A DNA stretch of 64,000 bases, from contig NZ_CP026652.1 of NCBI RefSeq assembly GCF_002946835.1, forward strand, positions 2,666,001 through 2,730,000, written 5' to 3'. The stretch comes from Streptomyces dengpaensis. Lineage in GTDB: Bacteria; Actinomycetota; Actinomycetes; Streptomycetales; Streptomycetaceae. A program made the translations under genes and the position numbers. Within the stretch, counting starts at the first letter, position 1. Every line of letters starts with the position of its first letter. Positions 25,467 through 39,337 of the stretch are shown one piece after another. Under the pieces are notes generated by a model. It did no database searches and was not told the origin of the DNA. It saw nothing but the letters and a program-made list of their open reading frames with translations.

Positions 25467-25815
25467 GACCCGGCCGGCGTCGAGCAGGAGATGTGGTCCC
25501 TGCTCACCCTCTACCAGCTCCTGCGCCGCACGATAGTAGAGGCAGCGGAGTCCCGGCCGGGCACCAACCCCGATCGCTGCGGCTTCACCATCGCCTTCCA
25601 GAGCGCCCGTGACCTGCTCATTCGTGCGGAAGGAATCACCGAGCAGCGGCTCGGGGAGATCGGCCACCGACTCCTGTCGGCCCTGCTGCCCGGGCGCCGC
25701 CTCCGCGTCAGCACCCGCAAGGTTAGGTCCCCCATCTCGCGCTACGCGGAACGCAAGATGGACGGCCGCCCCGATGACAGCCGGGCCGTGACCTCGATGC
25801 CCATCACGACCCTTG
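25461..25815 (+). pseudogene. C-terminal remnant of an IS4-family transposase
   Basis: Encodes HDPAGVEQEMWSLLTLYQLL, RTIVEAAESRPGTNPDRCGF, TIAFQSARDLL, and SPISRYAERK. This is the C-terminal block of streptomycete IS4-family transposases, including the Q-E-x-W and ARDLL motifs. There is no start, no N-terminal DDE core and no inverted repeats, so it is a dead fragment whose left edge interrupts the SGNH gene. Confidence 0.75.
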
Positions 25816-25939
25816 CGCCATCACCACCCGAGCCGCCCTTGCCCGCGACGACCATCCCGCAGTACGCCGGGCCCGGCAGCGCGTCCTCGGCATCCCTGAT
25901 CGTGTGGGCCGCCGTCGCCGTCCGGTGCTGCGTACTCAA
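25742..25939 (-). CDS. Doubtful small ORF, unknown function
   Basis: 65 codons from TTG 25939, with GGAGG seven bases upstream. MSTQHRTATAAHTIRDAEDA and a Gly-rich centre (GMVVAGKGGSGGDG) match nothing recognised. It overlaps the antisense end of the transposase remnant, which argues against it. The rest of 25816-26164 shows no other gene. Confidence 0.2.
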   Translation of the reverse strand: MSTQHRTATAAHTIRDAEDALPGPAYCGMVVAGKGGSGGDGARVVMGIEVTARLSSGRPSILRSA

Positions 25940-26164
25940 GGCTCCGCCTCCGTCCCCGTCCGCAGAACCCCTGCTCGTACGGCGAGGGTTGGACTACTCT
26001 GCGTGTTCTGACCATTACGAGAATGGCCCCGGACTTGAGGGCGAACACGGCAGGCGAGCCGACGTTCTCGGCAACGCGACGCACATTCCACACCTTCCAC
26101 GCCTCAGGGGCTTCACGGCCTTCACGGCTCTCATGCCCCCTCACAACCCTCGCGGAGGAGCGCG

Positions 26165-26829
26165 ATGCCGCCGAGACGCGTGATCACGGGACGCAGCCAG
26201 GAACCGCGCCGGCGGTTCGCGGAGGAGCTGCGGTTACTACGTACCGCGCGGGGGTGTGAGCCTGCGGGAGCTCGCGAAGGTGGTGGGGTGGGACCCGTCC
26301 CAGTTCGGCAAATTGGAGAGCGGGCAGACGCTGGGCGGCCCGGAGGTCGTACAGGCGCTGGACACGTACTACGGGACGCCGGGACTGCTGCTGGCACTCT
26401 GGGAGTTGGCCGTCAGCGATCCGGCGCAGTTCCGCGAACAGTACCGGCGGTACATGATGCTGGAGGCCGAGGCGGTGAGCCTGTGGCACTACGCCGTGAG
26501 CGCGCCGCCGGGCCTGCTCCAGACGGCCGGGTACGCGCACGAGGCGCTCGCGGCGGGCGGCCTCAGAGGTGAGGAGCGGGACCAGCAGGTCGAAGCACGC
26601 CTGGGGCGGCGCAAACTGCTGGAGGGGAACGACCCGCCGCCGTTCCGCGTCATCCTCTCCGAGGCCGTCCTGCGTACGCGGCTGCGCGACCCGCAGGAGT
26701 GGCGGGGCAGCTGGGAGTATCTGGCGGAGGCGGCGGAGCGACCGAACATCACGCTCCACGTGCTGCCGTCCAGCGCGGGCCCTCATGGCCTGATGAACAC
26801 CGCCACGATGTTCCTCCGGCTGAGACTTC
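26165..26829 (+). pseudogene. Scr1-type XRE regulator, frameshifted and 3'-truncated
   Basis: ATG at 26165 follows GGAGGAG and gives MPPRRVITGRSQEPRRRFAE through RTARG. The reading frame then shifts by +1 around 26252-26256 (a G run) into SLRELAKVVGWDPSQFGKLE, followed by ALDTYYGTPGLLLALWELAV, FREQYRRYMMLEAEAVSLWH and NITLHVLPSSAGPHGLMNTA. The pieces form the usual HTH plus DUF5753-type domain, but the last 60-80 residues are missing where the sequence runs into the 3' end of glgP. A TTA codon (bldA-type) occurs at 26234. The G-run shift could be a sequencing error; the truncation could not. Confidence 0.75.
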
Positions 26830-26873
26830 ACTGCCGGGCGCCCCCGCCGAATCCCACCCCACCTCACCCCACC

Positions 26874-29495
26874 TCACCGCAGCAAAACCCCCGCCCCCTC
26901 CCGCCCATCCTCCGAAGGCACCGCCACCACCCCCACCTCCGCGCTGGACGCCAGCAGCCGATGCGTGGGCAGAATCCGCACCGTGTAGCCGAACGGGCCC
27001 GTGCGGTCCAGGGACAGGGGGCCCTCGTACACCCACTGCCCCTCCACGTCCGGGCCCCCCGCCGGTTTCAGCGGGACGCACGTCGCGTCCTCGATGCGGT
27101 CGTCGGAGTCGACGCGGCCGGCGACGGCCTGGACCTCGACGTCGTCGGGGGCGAGGGCGCCGAGGCCGACGCGGACGCGGAGGGACAGGGTGGTGCCGAG
27201 TTCGGCGGTGGTCGTGGCGGAGGAGGCCTCGACGTGGTCGACGGTGACCTGGGGCCAGGCGGCGCGGACGCGGGACTTCCAGGCGGCCAGTTCGCGGGCC
27301 GCGTCCGCGGTGAGGGAGCGGTGGGCGTGCGCCGCGGGCGTGTACAGGCGCTCCACGTACTCGCGGACCATCCGGCCGGCCAGCACCTTCGGGCCCAGAT
27401 GCGTCAGCGTCTGGCGGACCATCTCGATCCAGCGGTCGGGCAGGCCGTCCTGGCCGCGCTCGTAGAAGCGGGGGGTCACGCGCTGCTCCAGCAGGTCGTA
27501 CAGCGCCGCCGCCTCCAGGTCGTCACGGCGGTCGTCGTCGGTCGCCGTGCCGTCCGCCGTCGGGATCGCCCAGCCGAAGTCCGGCTGGAACCACTCGTCC
27601 CACCAGCCGTCCAGGACCGACAAATTCAAACAGCCGTTGAGCGCCGCCTTCATGCCACTCGTCCCGCACGCCTCCAGCGGGCGCAGCGGGTTGTTGAGCC
27701 AGATGTCGCAGCCGGGGTACAGCTTCTGCGCCATCGCCATGCCGTAGTCGGGGAGGAAGACGATGCGGTGGCGGACGCGGGGGTCGTCCGCGAAGCGGAC
27801 CAGTTCCTGGACCAGGCGTTTGCCGCCGTCGTCCGCCGGGTGCGCCTTACCCGCGAGCACGATCTGGATCGGGCGCTCGGGGTGCAGGAGCAGATCCATC
27901 AGCCGGTCCCGGTCGCGCAGCATCAGGGTCAGGCGTTTGTACGAGGGGACGCGGCGCGCGAAGCCGATGGTCAGGACGTCCGGGTCCAGGACGCCGTCGA
28001 TCCAGCCCAGTTCCGCCGTGCCGGCGCCGCGCTGACGCCAGGACGCGTACAGCCGCGACCGTACCTCCAGGACCAGCTGCTCCCTGAGCACCCGGCGCAG
28101 ATCCCAGATCTCCTGGTCCGCGATCTCGGCCACGCCGTCCCAGCGCTCCGTGCCGCCGACCGCGAGCGCGTCCTCGGTGCGCTGCGGGCCGAGCTGGCGG
28201 GACCCGAGCCGGATGACCTCCGGTGCCACCCAGGTCGGCGCGTGCACGCCGTTGGTCACCGAGGTGATCGGGACCTCTTCGGGGTCGAAGCCCGGCCAGA
28301 GTCCTGAGAACATCTCCCGGCTGACCTGGCCGTGCAGCAGCGAGACGCCGTTGGCCCGCTGGCCCAGCCTGAGGCCCATCACGGCCATGTTGAAGAGGTT
28401 CGGTTCGCCGCCCGGGTAGGTCTCCATGCCGAGGCCGAGGATGCGTTCCACGTCGATGCGCGGGAGTTCGGCGTCCGGCCCGAAGTGGCGGGCGACCAGC
28501 TCACGGTCGAAGCGGTCGATTCCGGCGGGCACGGGCGTGTGGGTCGTGAAGACCGTGCCGGCCCTGACCGTCTCCAGCGCCGCCGCGAAGTCCAGTCCCT
28601 CGTCACCGAGTTCGGCGATCCGCTCCAGGCCGAGAAAGCCCGCGTGTCCCTCGTTCGTGTGGAACACCTCGGGCTGTGCGTGGCCGGTGAGACGGCAGTA
28701 CGTCCGTGCCGCGCGCACCCCTCCTATGCCCAGCAGCATCTCCTGCAGCAGCCGGTGCTCGCTGCCTCCGCCGTACAGCCGGTCGGTCACCCCGCGTTCG
28801 CCGAGGTCGTTCTCCTCGACGTCGGAGTCGAGCAGGAGCAGCGGGACCCGGCCCACCTGGGCCAGCCAGATCCGGGCCCGCAGCGCCCGCCCGCCGGGGA
28901 GGGCCAGCGAGACCTGGGCGGGGGTGCCGTCGTCCTCGCGCAGGGGCACCAGCGGGAGTTCGTGCGGGTCCAGGACCGGATAGTGCTCCTGCTGCCAGCC
29001 GTCGCGGGACAGGGTCTGGCGGAAGTAGCCGTGCCGGTAGAGCAGGCCCACGCCGATCAGCGGGACGCCCAGGTCGCTGGCGGCCTTCAGATGGTCGCCG
29101 GCGAGGATGCCGAGGCCTCCGGAGTACTGCGGCAGCGCGGCCGTGATGCCGAACTCGGGCGAGAAGTAGGCGATGGCGGCGGGCGGTTCGGAGGCCGTCT
29201 GGGCCTGGTACCAGCGGTCGCCGGTCACGTAGTCGCGCAGATCGTCGGTGACCGCGGCGAGGCGGCGCAGGAAGCGGCGGTCCTCGCCGAGTTCCGCGAG
29301 GCGTTCGGCCGACACGCTGCCGAGCAGGCGTACGGGGTCACCGTCCGAGGCGGCCCAGCGCTCGGGGTCGACGGACTGGAAGAGGTCGCGGGTCTCGGCG
29401 TGCCAGGACCAGCGGAGGTTGCGCGCCAGTTCGCTGAGCGGGTGAAGGGCTTCGGGGAGGACGGGTCGTACGGTGAATCGGCGGATGGCCTTCAC
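26874..29495 (-). CDS. glgP: Alpha-glucan phosphorylase GlgP
   Basis: 873 aa from GTG 29495 (GAGG about eight bases upstream). The N-terminal DUF3417 region (ALHPLSELARNLRWSWHAET) marks the shorter actinobacterial-type GT35 phosphorylases. The PLP-binding region has LRPLEACGTSGMKAALNGC with the Lys of GTSGMK as Schiff-base residue; FHTNEGHAGFLGLERI and FTTHTPVPAGIDRF are also family motifs. It releases glucose-1-phosphate from alpha-glucan ends. Divergent from the S8 protease and on the opposite strand to the glgE operon, so it can be controlled separately from synthesis. Confidence 0.93.
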   Translation of the reverse strand: MKAIRRFTVRPVLPEALHPLSELARNLRWSWHAETRDLFQSVDPERWAASDGDPVRLLGSVSAERLAELGEDRRFLRRLAAVTDDLRDYVTGDRWYQAQTASEPPAAIAYFSPEFGITAALPQYSGGLGILAGDHLKAASDLGVPLIGVGLLYRHGYFRQTLSRDGWQQEHYPVLDPHELPLVPLREDDGTPAQVSLALPGGRALRARIWLAQVGRVPLLLLDSDVEENDLGERGVTDRLYGGGSEHRLLQEMLLGIGGVRAARTYCRLTGHAQPEVFHTNEGHAGFLGLERIAELGDEGLDFAAALETVRAGTVFTTHTPVPAGIDRFDRELVARHFGPDAELPRIDVERILGLGMETYPGGEPNLFNMAVMGLRLGQRANGVSLLHGQVSREMFSGLWPGFDPEEVPITSVTNGVHAPTWVAPEVIRLGSRQLGPQRTEDALAVGGTERWDGVAEIADQEIWDLRRVLREQLVLEVRSRLYASWRQRGAGTAELGWIDGVLDPDVLTIGFARRVPSYKRLTLMLRDRDRLMDLLLHPERPIQIVLAGKAHPADDGGKRLVQELVRFADDPRVRHRIVFLPDYGMAMAQKLYPGCDIWLNNPLRPLEACGTSGMKAALNGCLNLSVLDGWWDEWFQPDFGWAIPTADGTATDDDRRDDLEAAALYDLLEQRVTPRFYERGQDGLPDRWIEMVRQTLTHLGPKVLAGRMVREYVERLYTPAAHAHRSLTADAARELAAWKSRVRAAWPQVTVDHVEASSATTTAELGTTLSLRVRVGLGALAPDDVEVQAVAGRVDSDDRIEDATCVPLKPAGGPDVEGQWVYEGPLSLDRTGPFGYTVRILPTHRLLASSAEVGVVAVPSEDGREGAGVLLR

Positions 29496-29903
29496 GGTGC
29501 ACACCTCTTTGCGCCTGAGCCGGCGCCGCTCTCGCGGACCTGGCTGATCGCCGTCGGGGTACCTCAATGGGTGGTTGCGCCGAGTGGTCCTTCAACGACC
29601 ACTCGCCCTCGACGGTAGCGGCACGAGCGCCTCGGGAACTACAGGGCATCGCGGCCCGCCGAACGATCGGGCCGCCCACGTGACGTAGGCGGAAAATCGC
29701 CGCAACCTTCACGTGTACCCCACGGACGATATGGCCGATTCCGCCCTCCTGGGCGGCCTTGTGGTGCTTCACACCACACGAGAGGCTCACCCACGTGGCG
29801 TACCGCCGGTCCCGGCATCTCGCCATGTGGCGTACGGCCGGTCCCGGCCCGCGTCGGCCGGCTCCGGCCTCCGTACGCCGTGTTGAGGAGGGGAACTCAG
29901 GTC
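29496..29903. promoter_or_regulatory. Divergent region between glgP and the S8 protease, with direct repeat
   Basis: 408 bp without a gene. It holds two 22-bp near-identical direct repeats, GTGGCGTACCGCCGGTCCCG(GC) at 29795-29816 and 29827-29848 (one mismatch, 32 bp apart), closer to the protease; a small hairpin GAGTGGTC-CTTCAAC-GACCACTC near 29580; and TGTGGTG-CTTC-ACACCACA near 29760. The direct repeats are candidate regulator sites for the protease promoter. Confidence 0.5.
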
Positions 29904-31100
29904 ATGGCACAGACGAGAGAGAGGCGTCTGCGCTGGGCGGGGGGTCTCGCCGCGGTCACGACGGCCGCGGTGCTTTCGGCCACCGCCCTGCCCGCGCACG
30001 CCGCCCCGGAGGGGCAGATACTCGGCGCCGGCGACCCCGGCTCCGTCAGCGGAAGTTACATCGTGACACTCAAGGGGGGCACCAAGGCTCCGTCCTCGGC
30101 CGGAAAGAGCATCGCCGAGAAGTACGGGGCGAAAATCAGCCACACCTACGGCACGGCCCTCAACGGCTACGCCGTGAAGGTCAACGAGAAGCAGGCCCGG
30201 CGGCTCGCGGCGGACTCCCGCGTGGCCTCGGTCGTACAGGACACCCGGATGACGGCCGGCCACTACCAGAAGAACCCGCCGTCCTGGGGTCTGGACCGGA
30301 TCGACCAGCCGGACCTGCCGCTCGACAAGGGCTACACCTGGCCCGAGTCGGCGGGCGCCGGCGTGACCACGTACGTCATCGACACCGGCATCCGCATCTC
30401 GCACAAGGACTTCGGCGGCCGGGCGAGCTACGGCTGGGACTTCGTCGGCAACGACAAGACCGCGGGGGACGGCAACGGTCACGGCACGCACGTCGCCGGA
30501 ACCATCGTGGGCACGCAGTACGGCGTCGCCAAGCAGGCCAAGGTCGTCGCCGTCCGCGTTCTCGACAACGCCGGCTCCGGCACCACCGCGCAGGTCATCG
30601 CGGGCATCGACTGGGTGACCAAGCACGCACAGAAACCGGCCGTGGCGAACATGAGTCTGGGGGGTTACGCGAACGCCCAACTGGACGCCGCCGTACGCAA
30701 CTCCATCGCCTCCGGCGTGACCTACGCGGTGGCGGCGGGCAATGACGGACTTCCGGCAGGGCTGTACTCTCCGGCCCGGGTCCGCCCGGCCCTCACGGTC
30801 GGCGCGAGCGACAGGACGGACCGGCGGGCGAGCTTCTCGAACTTCGGTTTCTCGCTCGACCTGTTCGCGCCCGGCGTGGCGATCACCTCGGCGTCGTACG
30901 TGAGTGACACCGGGAAGGCGACCTTCTCCGGTACGTCGATGGCGGGCCCGCATGTCGCGGGCGCGGCCGCGCTCTATCTGGCCGACCACCGCAACGCGAC
31001 GCCCGCCGAAGTGGGCAATGCACTGGTGAACCAGGCGGTGAGCGGCAGGATTTCGGGCGCGGGACTGGGCTCGCCGAACAAACTCCTGCAAGTCGGCTGA
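29904..31100 (+). CDS. Secreted subtilisin-like serine protease (S8, proteinase K/aqualysin type)
   Basis: 398 aa. Signal peptide (LAAVTTAAVLSATALPAHA), an I9 inhibitor propeptide (SYIVTLKGGTKAP ... RVASVVQDTRM), then the catalytic domain with Asp in TYVIDTGIRI, His in GNGHGTHVAGT, Asn in AVAAGND and Ser in FSGTSMAGPHVAG. No C-terminal accessory domain follows. ATG at 29904 comes after GAGGAGGGG. It lies between glgP and glgE but is functionally unrelated to them and has its own terminator. Confidence 0.92.
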   Translation: MAQTRERRLRWAGGLAAVTTAAVLSATALPAHAAPEGQILGAGDPGSVSGSYIVTLKGGTKAPSSAGKSIAEKYGAKISHTYGTALNGYAVKVNEKQARRLAADSRVASVVQDTRMTAGHYQKNPPSWGLDRIDQPDLPLDKGYTWPESAGAGVTTYVIDTGIRISHKDFGGRASYGWDFVGNDKTAGDGNGHGTHVAGTIVGTQYGVAKQAKVVAVRVLDNAGSGTTAQVIAGIDWVTKHAQKPAVANMSLGGYANAQLDAAVRNSIASGVTYAVAAGNDGLPAGLYSPARVRPALTVGASDRTDRRASFSNFGFSLDLFAPGVAITSASYVSDTGKATFSGTSMAGPHVAGAAALYLADHRNATPAEVGNALVNQAVSGRISGAGLGSPNKLLQVG

Positions 31101-31116
31101 CTCGGCCGAACGGGCC

Positions 31117-31162
31117 ACACGGGACCGGCCTCGACCTCACGGACGAGGCCGGTCTTCCGTGT
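31117..31162. terminator. Hairpin terminator after the S8 protease
   Basis: Core 11-bp stem GACCGGCCTCG / CGAGGCCGGTC with 10-nt loop, extended outwards by ACACGG/CCGTGT with one bulge. A second small stem (CCCACCC-GCATA-GGGTGGG, 31200-31218) lies in the glgE leader. Confidence 0.75.
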
Positions 31163-31298
31163 AGACATACGCGTGAGTAGTTAACAAAGTACCGGAATGC
31201 CCACCCGCATAGGGTGGGAAGGCTCCCCCGGTACGCCCCGCAGGCCCTGCCTCCCACACCCTCATCCGCCCACCGAGTTGACGCGGACAGGAGCGGCC

Positions 31299-33436
31299 AT
31301 GCCCGCCACGCACCACACGTCGCCACCCCCGACGACCACCTCCGAAGCGGCCCCCTTCCCCAGGACCGACACCGGTTCCCGCACCCAGGAGAAACCCTCC
31401 GCCACGACCGGCACCAGCACCGACGCGGCTTACCCGGCCGTCACGGCCATCGGCCGCATTCCCGTCCTCGACGTCCGCCCGGTCGTCGATCACGGGCGAC
31501 GGCCCGCGAAGGCGGTGGTCGGTGAGTCCTTCGAGGTCTCGGCCACGGTCTTCCGTGAGGGTCATGACGCGGTCGCCGCCAACGTCGTCCTGCGCGATCC
31601 CGAAGGCCGCACCGGCCCCTGGACCCCCATGCGCGAACTCGCCCCCGGCACCGACCGCTGGGGCGCCACGGTCTCCGCCGGGCGGGAGGGCCGCTGGACG
31701 TACACGGTGGAGGCGTGGGGCGATCCGATCCGCACCTGGCGGCACCACGCGGGGATCAAGATCCCGGCCGGTATCGACACGGAACTCGTCCTGGAGGAGG
31801 GCGCGCGCCTCTACGAGCGGGCGGCCTCCGGGGTGCCGAGGAGCAAGGGGCGCCGGGACACAATGCTCGCCGCCGCCGACGCGCTGCGCGACGCCGCCCG
31901 GCCCGCCGCGGCCCGCCTCGCCGCCGCCCTCACCCCCGAGGTGGACAAGATCCTCGCGCGGCATCCGCTGCGCGAACTCGTGTCGTCCTCCGAGCCGTTG
32001 ACGCTCCTGGTCGAGCGCGAGCGGGCGCTGTACGGCTCCTGGTACGAGTTCTTCCCACGCTCGGAGGGAACCCGGGAGCGGCCTCATGGCACGTTCCGTA
32101 CGGCCGCCGAACGCCTGCCCGCCATCGCGGAGATGGGCTTCGACGTCGTCTACCTCCCGCCGGTCCACCCCATCGGCAGCACGTTCCGCAAGGGCCCCGA
32201 CAACACGCTCTCCGCGGGCCCGGACGACGTCGGCGTGCCGTGGGCGATCGGCTCCCCGGAGGGCGGGCACGACGCGGTCCATCCGGACCTGGGCACGATC
32301 GACGACTTCGACGCGTTCGTACGCCGGGCCGCGCGCGAAGGCCTGGAGGTGGCCCTCGACTTCGCCCTCCAGTGCTCCCCGGACCACCCGTGGGTGGACA
32401 AACACCCCGAGTGGTTCCATCACCGTCCCGACGGCACGATCGCGTACGCCGAGAACCCGCCGAAGAAGTACCAGGACATCTACCCGATCGCCTTCGACAG
32501 GGACATGCCGGGCCTGGTCCAGGAGACGCTGCGCGTGCTGCGGTACTGGATGGACCACGGCGTACGGATCTTCCGCGTCGACAATCCGCATACGAAACCG
32601 GTGGTGTTCTGGGAACAGGTCATCGCGGACATCAACCGCACCGACCCCGACGTGATCTTCCTGGCGGAGGCGTTCACCCGCCCGGCGATGATGCACACGC
32701 TCGCGAAGATCGGCTTCCAGCAGTCGTACACCTATTTCACCTGGCGCAACACCAAGGCGGAGCTCACCGAGTACCTGACCGAGCTGTCGGGCGAGGCCGC
32801 CTCGTACATGCGGCCGAACTTCTTCGCCAACACCCCCGACATCCTGCACGAGTTCCTCCAGCACGGCGGCCGTCCGGCCTTCGAACTGCGGGCGGTGCTC
32901 GCCGCGACGCTGTCTCCGACATGGGGGATCTACAGCGGGTACGAACTCTGCGAGAACACCCCGCTGCGCGCGGGAAGCGAGGAGTATCTGAACTCCGAGA
33001 AGTACCAACTGCGGCCGCGCGACTGGGAGTCGGCCGAGCGCGACGGACGGAGCATCGCGCCCTTGGTGGGTGCGCTCAACGCGATCAGGCGGCGCAGTCC
33101 CGCGCTGCGCCAGTTGCGCAACCTCCATTTCCATCACGCGGACAAGGAGGCGGTGATCGCCTACTCGAAAACGGTCACCGACGCACGCGGTTCGAACACG
33201 GTTGTGGTGGTGGCGAACCTCGATCCTCACCACACCCAGGAGGCCACGGTCTCGTTGGACATGCCGCAACTCGGCCTGGACTGGCACGAGTCCGTGCCGG
33301 TGCGCGACGAGCTCACCGGCGAGACCTACAACTGGGGCAGGGCCAACTATGTGCGTCTCGAGCCTGGGTATAGTCCCGCGCACATCCTCACCGTCCTGCG
33401 ACCGTCCTCACCGCAGATCGGAGGGTCACCCACAAC

Positions 33437-33440
<4 letters not shown>
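31299..33440 (+). CDS. glgE: Alpha-1,4-glucan:maltose-1-phosphate maltosyltransferase GlgE
   Basis: 713 aa. GH13_3 enzyme that transfers maltosyl units from maltose-1-phosphate to alpha-glucan. Markers: [20 protein letters not shown] (start of domain N), [46 protein letters not shown] (nucleophile Asp), [18 protein letters not shown] (acid/base Glu) and [14 protein letters not shown]. About 45 residues of Ser/Thr/Pro-rich sequence extend the N-terminus beyond the usual start. ATG at 31299 follows AGGAG by five bases. First gene of glgE-treS-pep2-glgB; overlaps treS by ATGA. Confidence 0.94.
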
Positions 33441-35137
<1,697 letters not shown>

Positions 35138-35153
35138 AACCGCGGAGAACTCC

Positions 35154-35179
35154 GGCGGGGCGGTTTCTCCCGCCCCGCC
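35154..35179. terminator. Small hairpin between treS and pep2
   Basis: 9-bp stem GGCGGGGCG / CGCCCCGCC with 8-nt loop in a 110-bp gap. It lacks a T run and may reduce, rather than stop, transcription into pep2-glgB. Confidence 0.45.
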
Positions 35180-35247
35180 CTGGGCACGCATCAGTAACAC
35201 CCCGATCTGCCCGGTCTTCCGGGTCTCTGGGGAAAGGACGCGACGCC

Positions 35248-36648
35248 ATGTCGGAAGCCGCAACGCACTCTTCCACGGCCCACGTCGCACGCCCCGAACT
35301 GCTCGCGTCGCTCGATCCACTGCTGCGGGAATGGCTGCCCCGGCAGCGCTGGTTCGCGGGCAAAGGGCGTCCGGTGGCGGGCTTCTCGCTGGTCGGGGCG
35401 GTGGAACTACTGCCGCTCACGGCTCACTTGGGCCTGCTCCATCTCCTCGTACGCGCTCATCAGCCGCTCACCCCGGCCCAGGGTGCCACCGCACACCCCG
35501 GGGACTGCTACCAGCTGCTGATCGGCGTACGCGAGGCGCTGCCGCCACGGCTCGCGCCCGCGCTCATCGGGCATCTGGAGGAGGGGCCACTCGCCGGTCG
35601 TACGGTGTATGAGGCGCTGTACGACCCGCGCCCCGCGGGCGTACTCCTCGAAGCCCTGCGTACGCGGGCCCGCATCGGCGAGCTGCGCTTCGAGCGCGAC
35701 CGGCGGCACGCGATCCGGGACGATCTCGTGCCACGCCTGGTGACGTCGGAACAGTCCAACTCGTCGATCGTGTACGGAGATACGTTCATTCTCAAGCTGT
35801 TGCGCCGGATCGTGCCGGGGATCAACCCGGACCTGGAGCTTCCGCTGATGCTGTCCCGGGAGAGCTGCCCGCGCGTCCCGGCTCCGGCTGCGTGGATGAT
35901 GGCGGACCTCGGCGACGAGTCGTACGTACTCGGTGTGCTGCAGCCCTTCGTGCGGGGCGCCGCGGACGGCTGGGAGCTGGCGCTGCGCGCGCCGGCCAAG
36001 GGTGAGGGCTTCGACGGCGAGGCGCGGGCGCTGGGCCGGGCCACCGCCGAGGTGCACACGGTGCTCGCCCGCGCGCTGCCCACGGTCACGCTTGGGCACG
36101 CCCAGATGGAGCTGCTCGTCGACGGCATGACCGAGCGTCTGGAGGCGGCCGCGCAGGCGGTGCCCGCGCTGCGCCCGTACGCTCCCGGGCTGCGTACCGC
36201 CTTCGGGGCGCTGGCCGATCTGGCTGCCTCGGGCCACACCTGGACCGCGCAGCGCATCCACGGCGATCTGCATCTCGGCCAGTGCCTGCGCTCCCCGTCC
36301 GGGGAGTGGTCCCTCATCGACTTCGAGGGCGAGCCCTCGAAACCGCTCACCGAACGCCGCCTGCCGCAGCCTCCGGCACGGGACATCGCGGGCATGTTCC
36401 GGTCCTTCGACTACGCGGCCCACTCGCACAGCCCGCCCACACCCGGCTGGGCCGACGCCTGCCGGGCCGCGTACTGCGCCGGGTACGCCGAGGTCGTGGG
36501 CCGCGATCCGCGCGCCGACCCCGTACTGCTGCGTGCCTACGAGACGGACAAGGCGGTCTACGAAGTCCTGTACGAGGCCCGGCACCGGCCCGACTGGCTG
36601 TCGGTACCGCTGGCGGCGACACGTCGACTCGCCGCCGCATCCGCCTGA
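35248..36648 (+). CDS. pep2: Maltokinase (Pep2/Mak)
   Basis: 466 aa. It phosphorylates maltose at the anomeric position to give the GlgE donor. Markers: the N-terminal cap region [34 protein letters not shown] (ATP-binding), [14 protein letters not shown] (catalytic loop of the aminoglycoside-phosphotransferase fold) and LIDFEGEP (metal-binding DFE). ATG at 35248 follows AAGGAC. Placement between treS and glgB is standard for the GlgE pathway. Confidence 0.92.
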   Translation: MSEAATHSSTAHVARPELLASLDPLLREWLPRQRWFAGKGRPVAGFSLVGAVELLPLTAHLGLLHLLVRAHQPLTPAQGATAHPGDCYQLLIGVREALPPRLAPALIGHLEEGPLAGRTVYEALYDPRPAGVLLEALRTRARIGELRFERDRRHAIRDDLVPRLVTSEQSNSSIVYGDTFILKLLRRIVPGINPDLELPLMLSRESCPRVPAPAAWMMADLGDESYVLGVLQPFVRGAADGWELALRAPAKGEGFDGEARALGRATAEVHTVLARALPTVTLGHAQMELLVDGMTERLEAAAQAVPALRPYAPGLRTAFGALADLAASGHTWTAQRIHGDLHLGQCLRSPSGEWSLIDFEGEPSKPLTERRLPQPPARDIAGMFRSFDYAAHSHSPPTPGWADACRAAYCAGYAEVVGRDPRADPVLLRAYETDKAVYEVLYEARHRPDWLSVPLAATRRLAAASA

Positions 36649-36683
36649 CGTTCCCGACCTCACCCCCCGAGGAGGCCCCGCCC

Positions 36684-39161
<2,478 letters not shown>

Positions 39162-39202
39162 GACGTTCTCGCCCCCGCCGCCCCTACCCATTCCCGTCAC
39201 TT

Positions 39203-39297
39203 GGGGGCTCCGCCCCCAAACCCCCGCTCCTCAAACGCCGGAGAGGCTGGAATTAGCCTCTCCGGCGTTTGAGGAGCGGGGTCTGGGGCGGAGCCCC
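39203..39297. terminator. Strong bidirectional terminator between glgB and helD
   Basis: Nested perfect inverted repeats. The inner stem runs 39222-39248 with 39255-39281 (27 bp, loop GGAATT), containing CTCAAACGCCGGAGAGGC; an outer stem GGGGCTCCGCCCC pairs with GGGGCGGAGCCCC (39285-39297). The arms contain the same GCGTTTGAGGA block as the repeat after glgX. Confidence 0.9.
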
Positions 39298-39335
39298 AGG
39301 TCGGGACGGGTAGGGGCGGAGGGGGCGAAAACCCG
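39261..39335. repeat. Intergenic repeat element, copy 2
   Basis: TCCGGCGTTTGAGGAGCGGG, GTCTGGGGCGGAGCCCCAGG and GGGTAGGGGCGGAGGGGGCG plus AAAACC match copy 1 at 4340-4515 block by block. In this copy the left block is duplicated in inverted orientation to make the terminator. Confidence 0.75.
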
Positions 39336-39337
39336 CC

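Noticed and set aside
11300..26870. Integrative element or prophage
   Set aside because: No integrase, att-like repeats, tRNA target or replication genes were found; the region is called an accessory island only.
26830..28307. Long + strand frame continuing the XRE gene through glgP
   Set aside because: It is antisense to glgP and lacks stops only because of GC bias; the sequence is Arg/Val/Ala noise.
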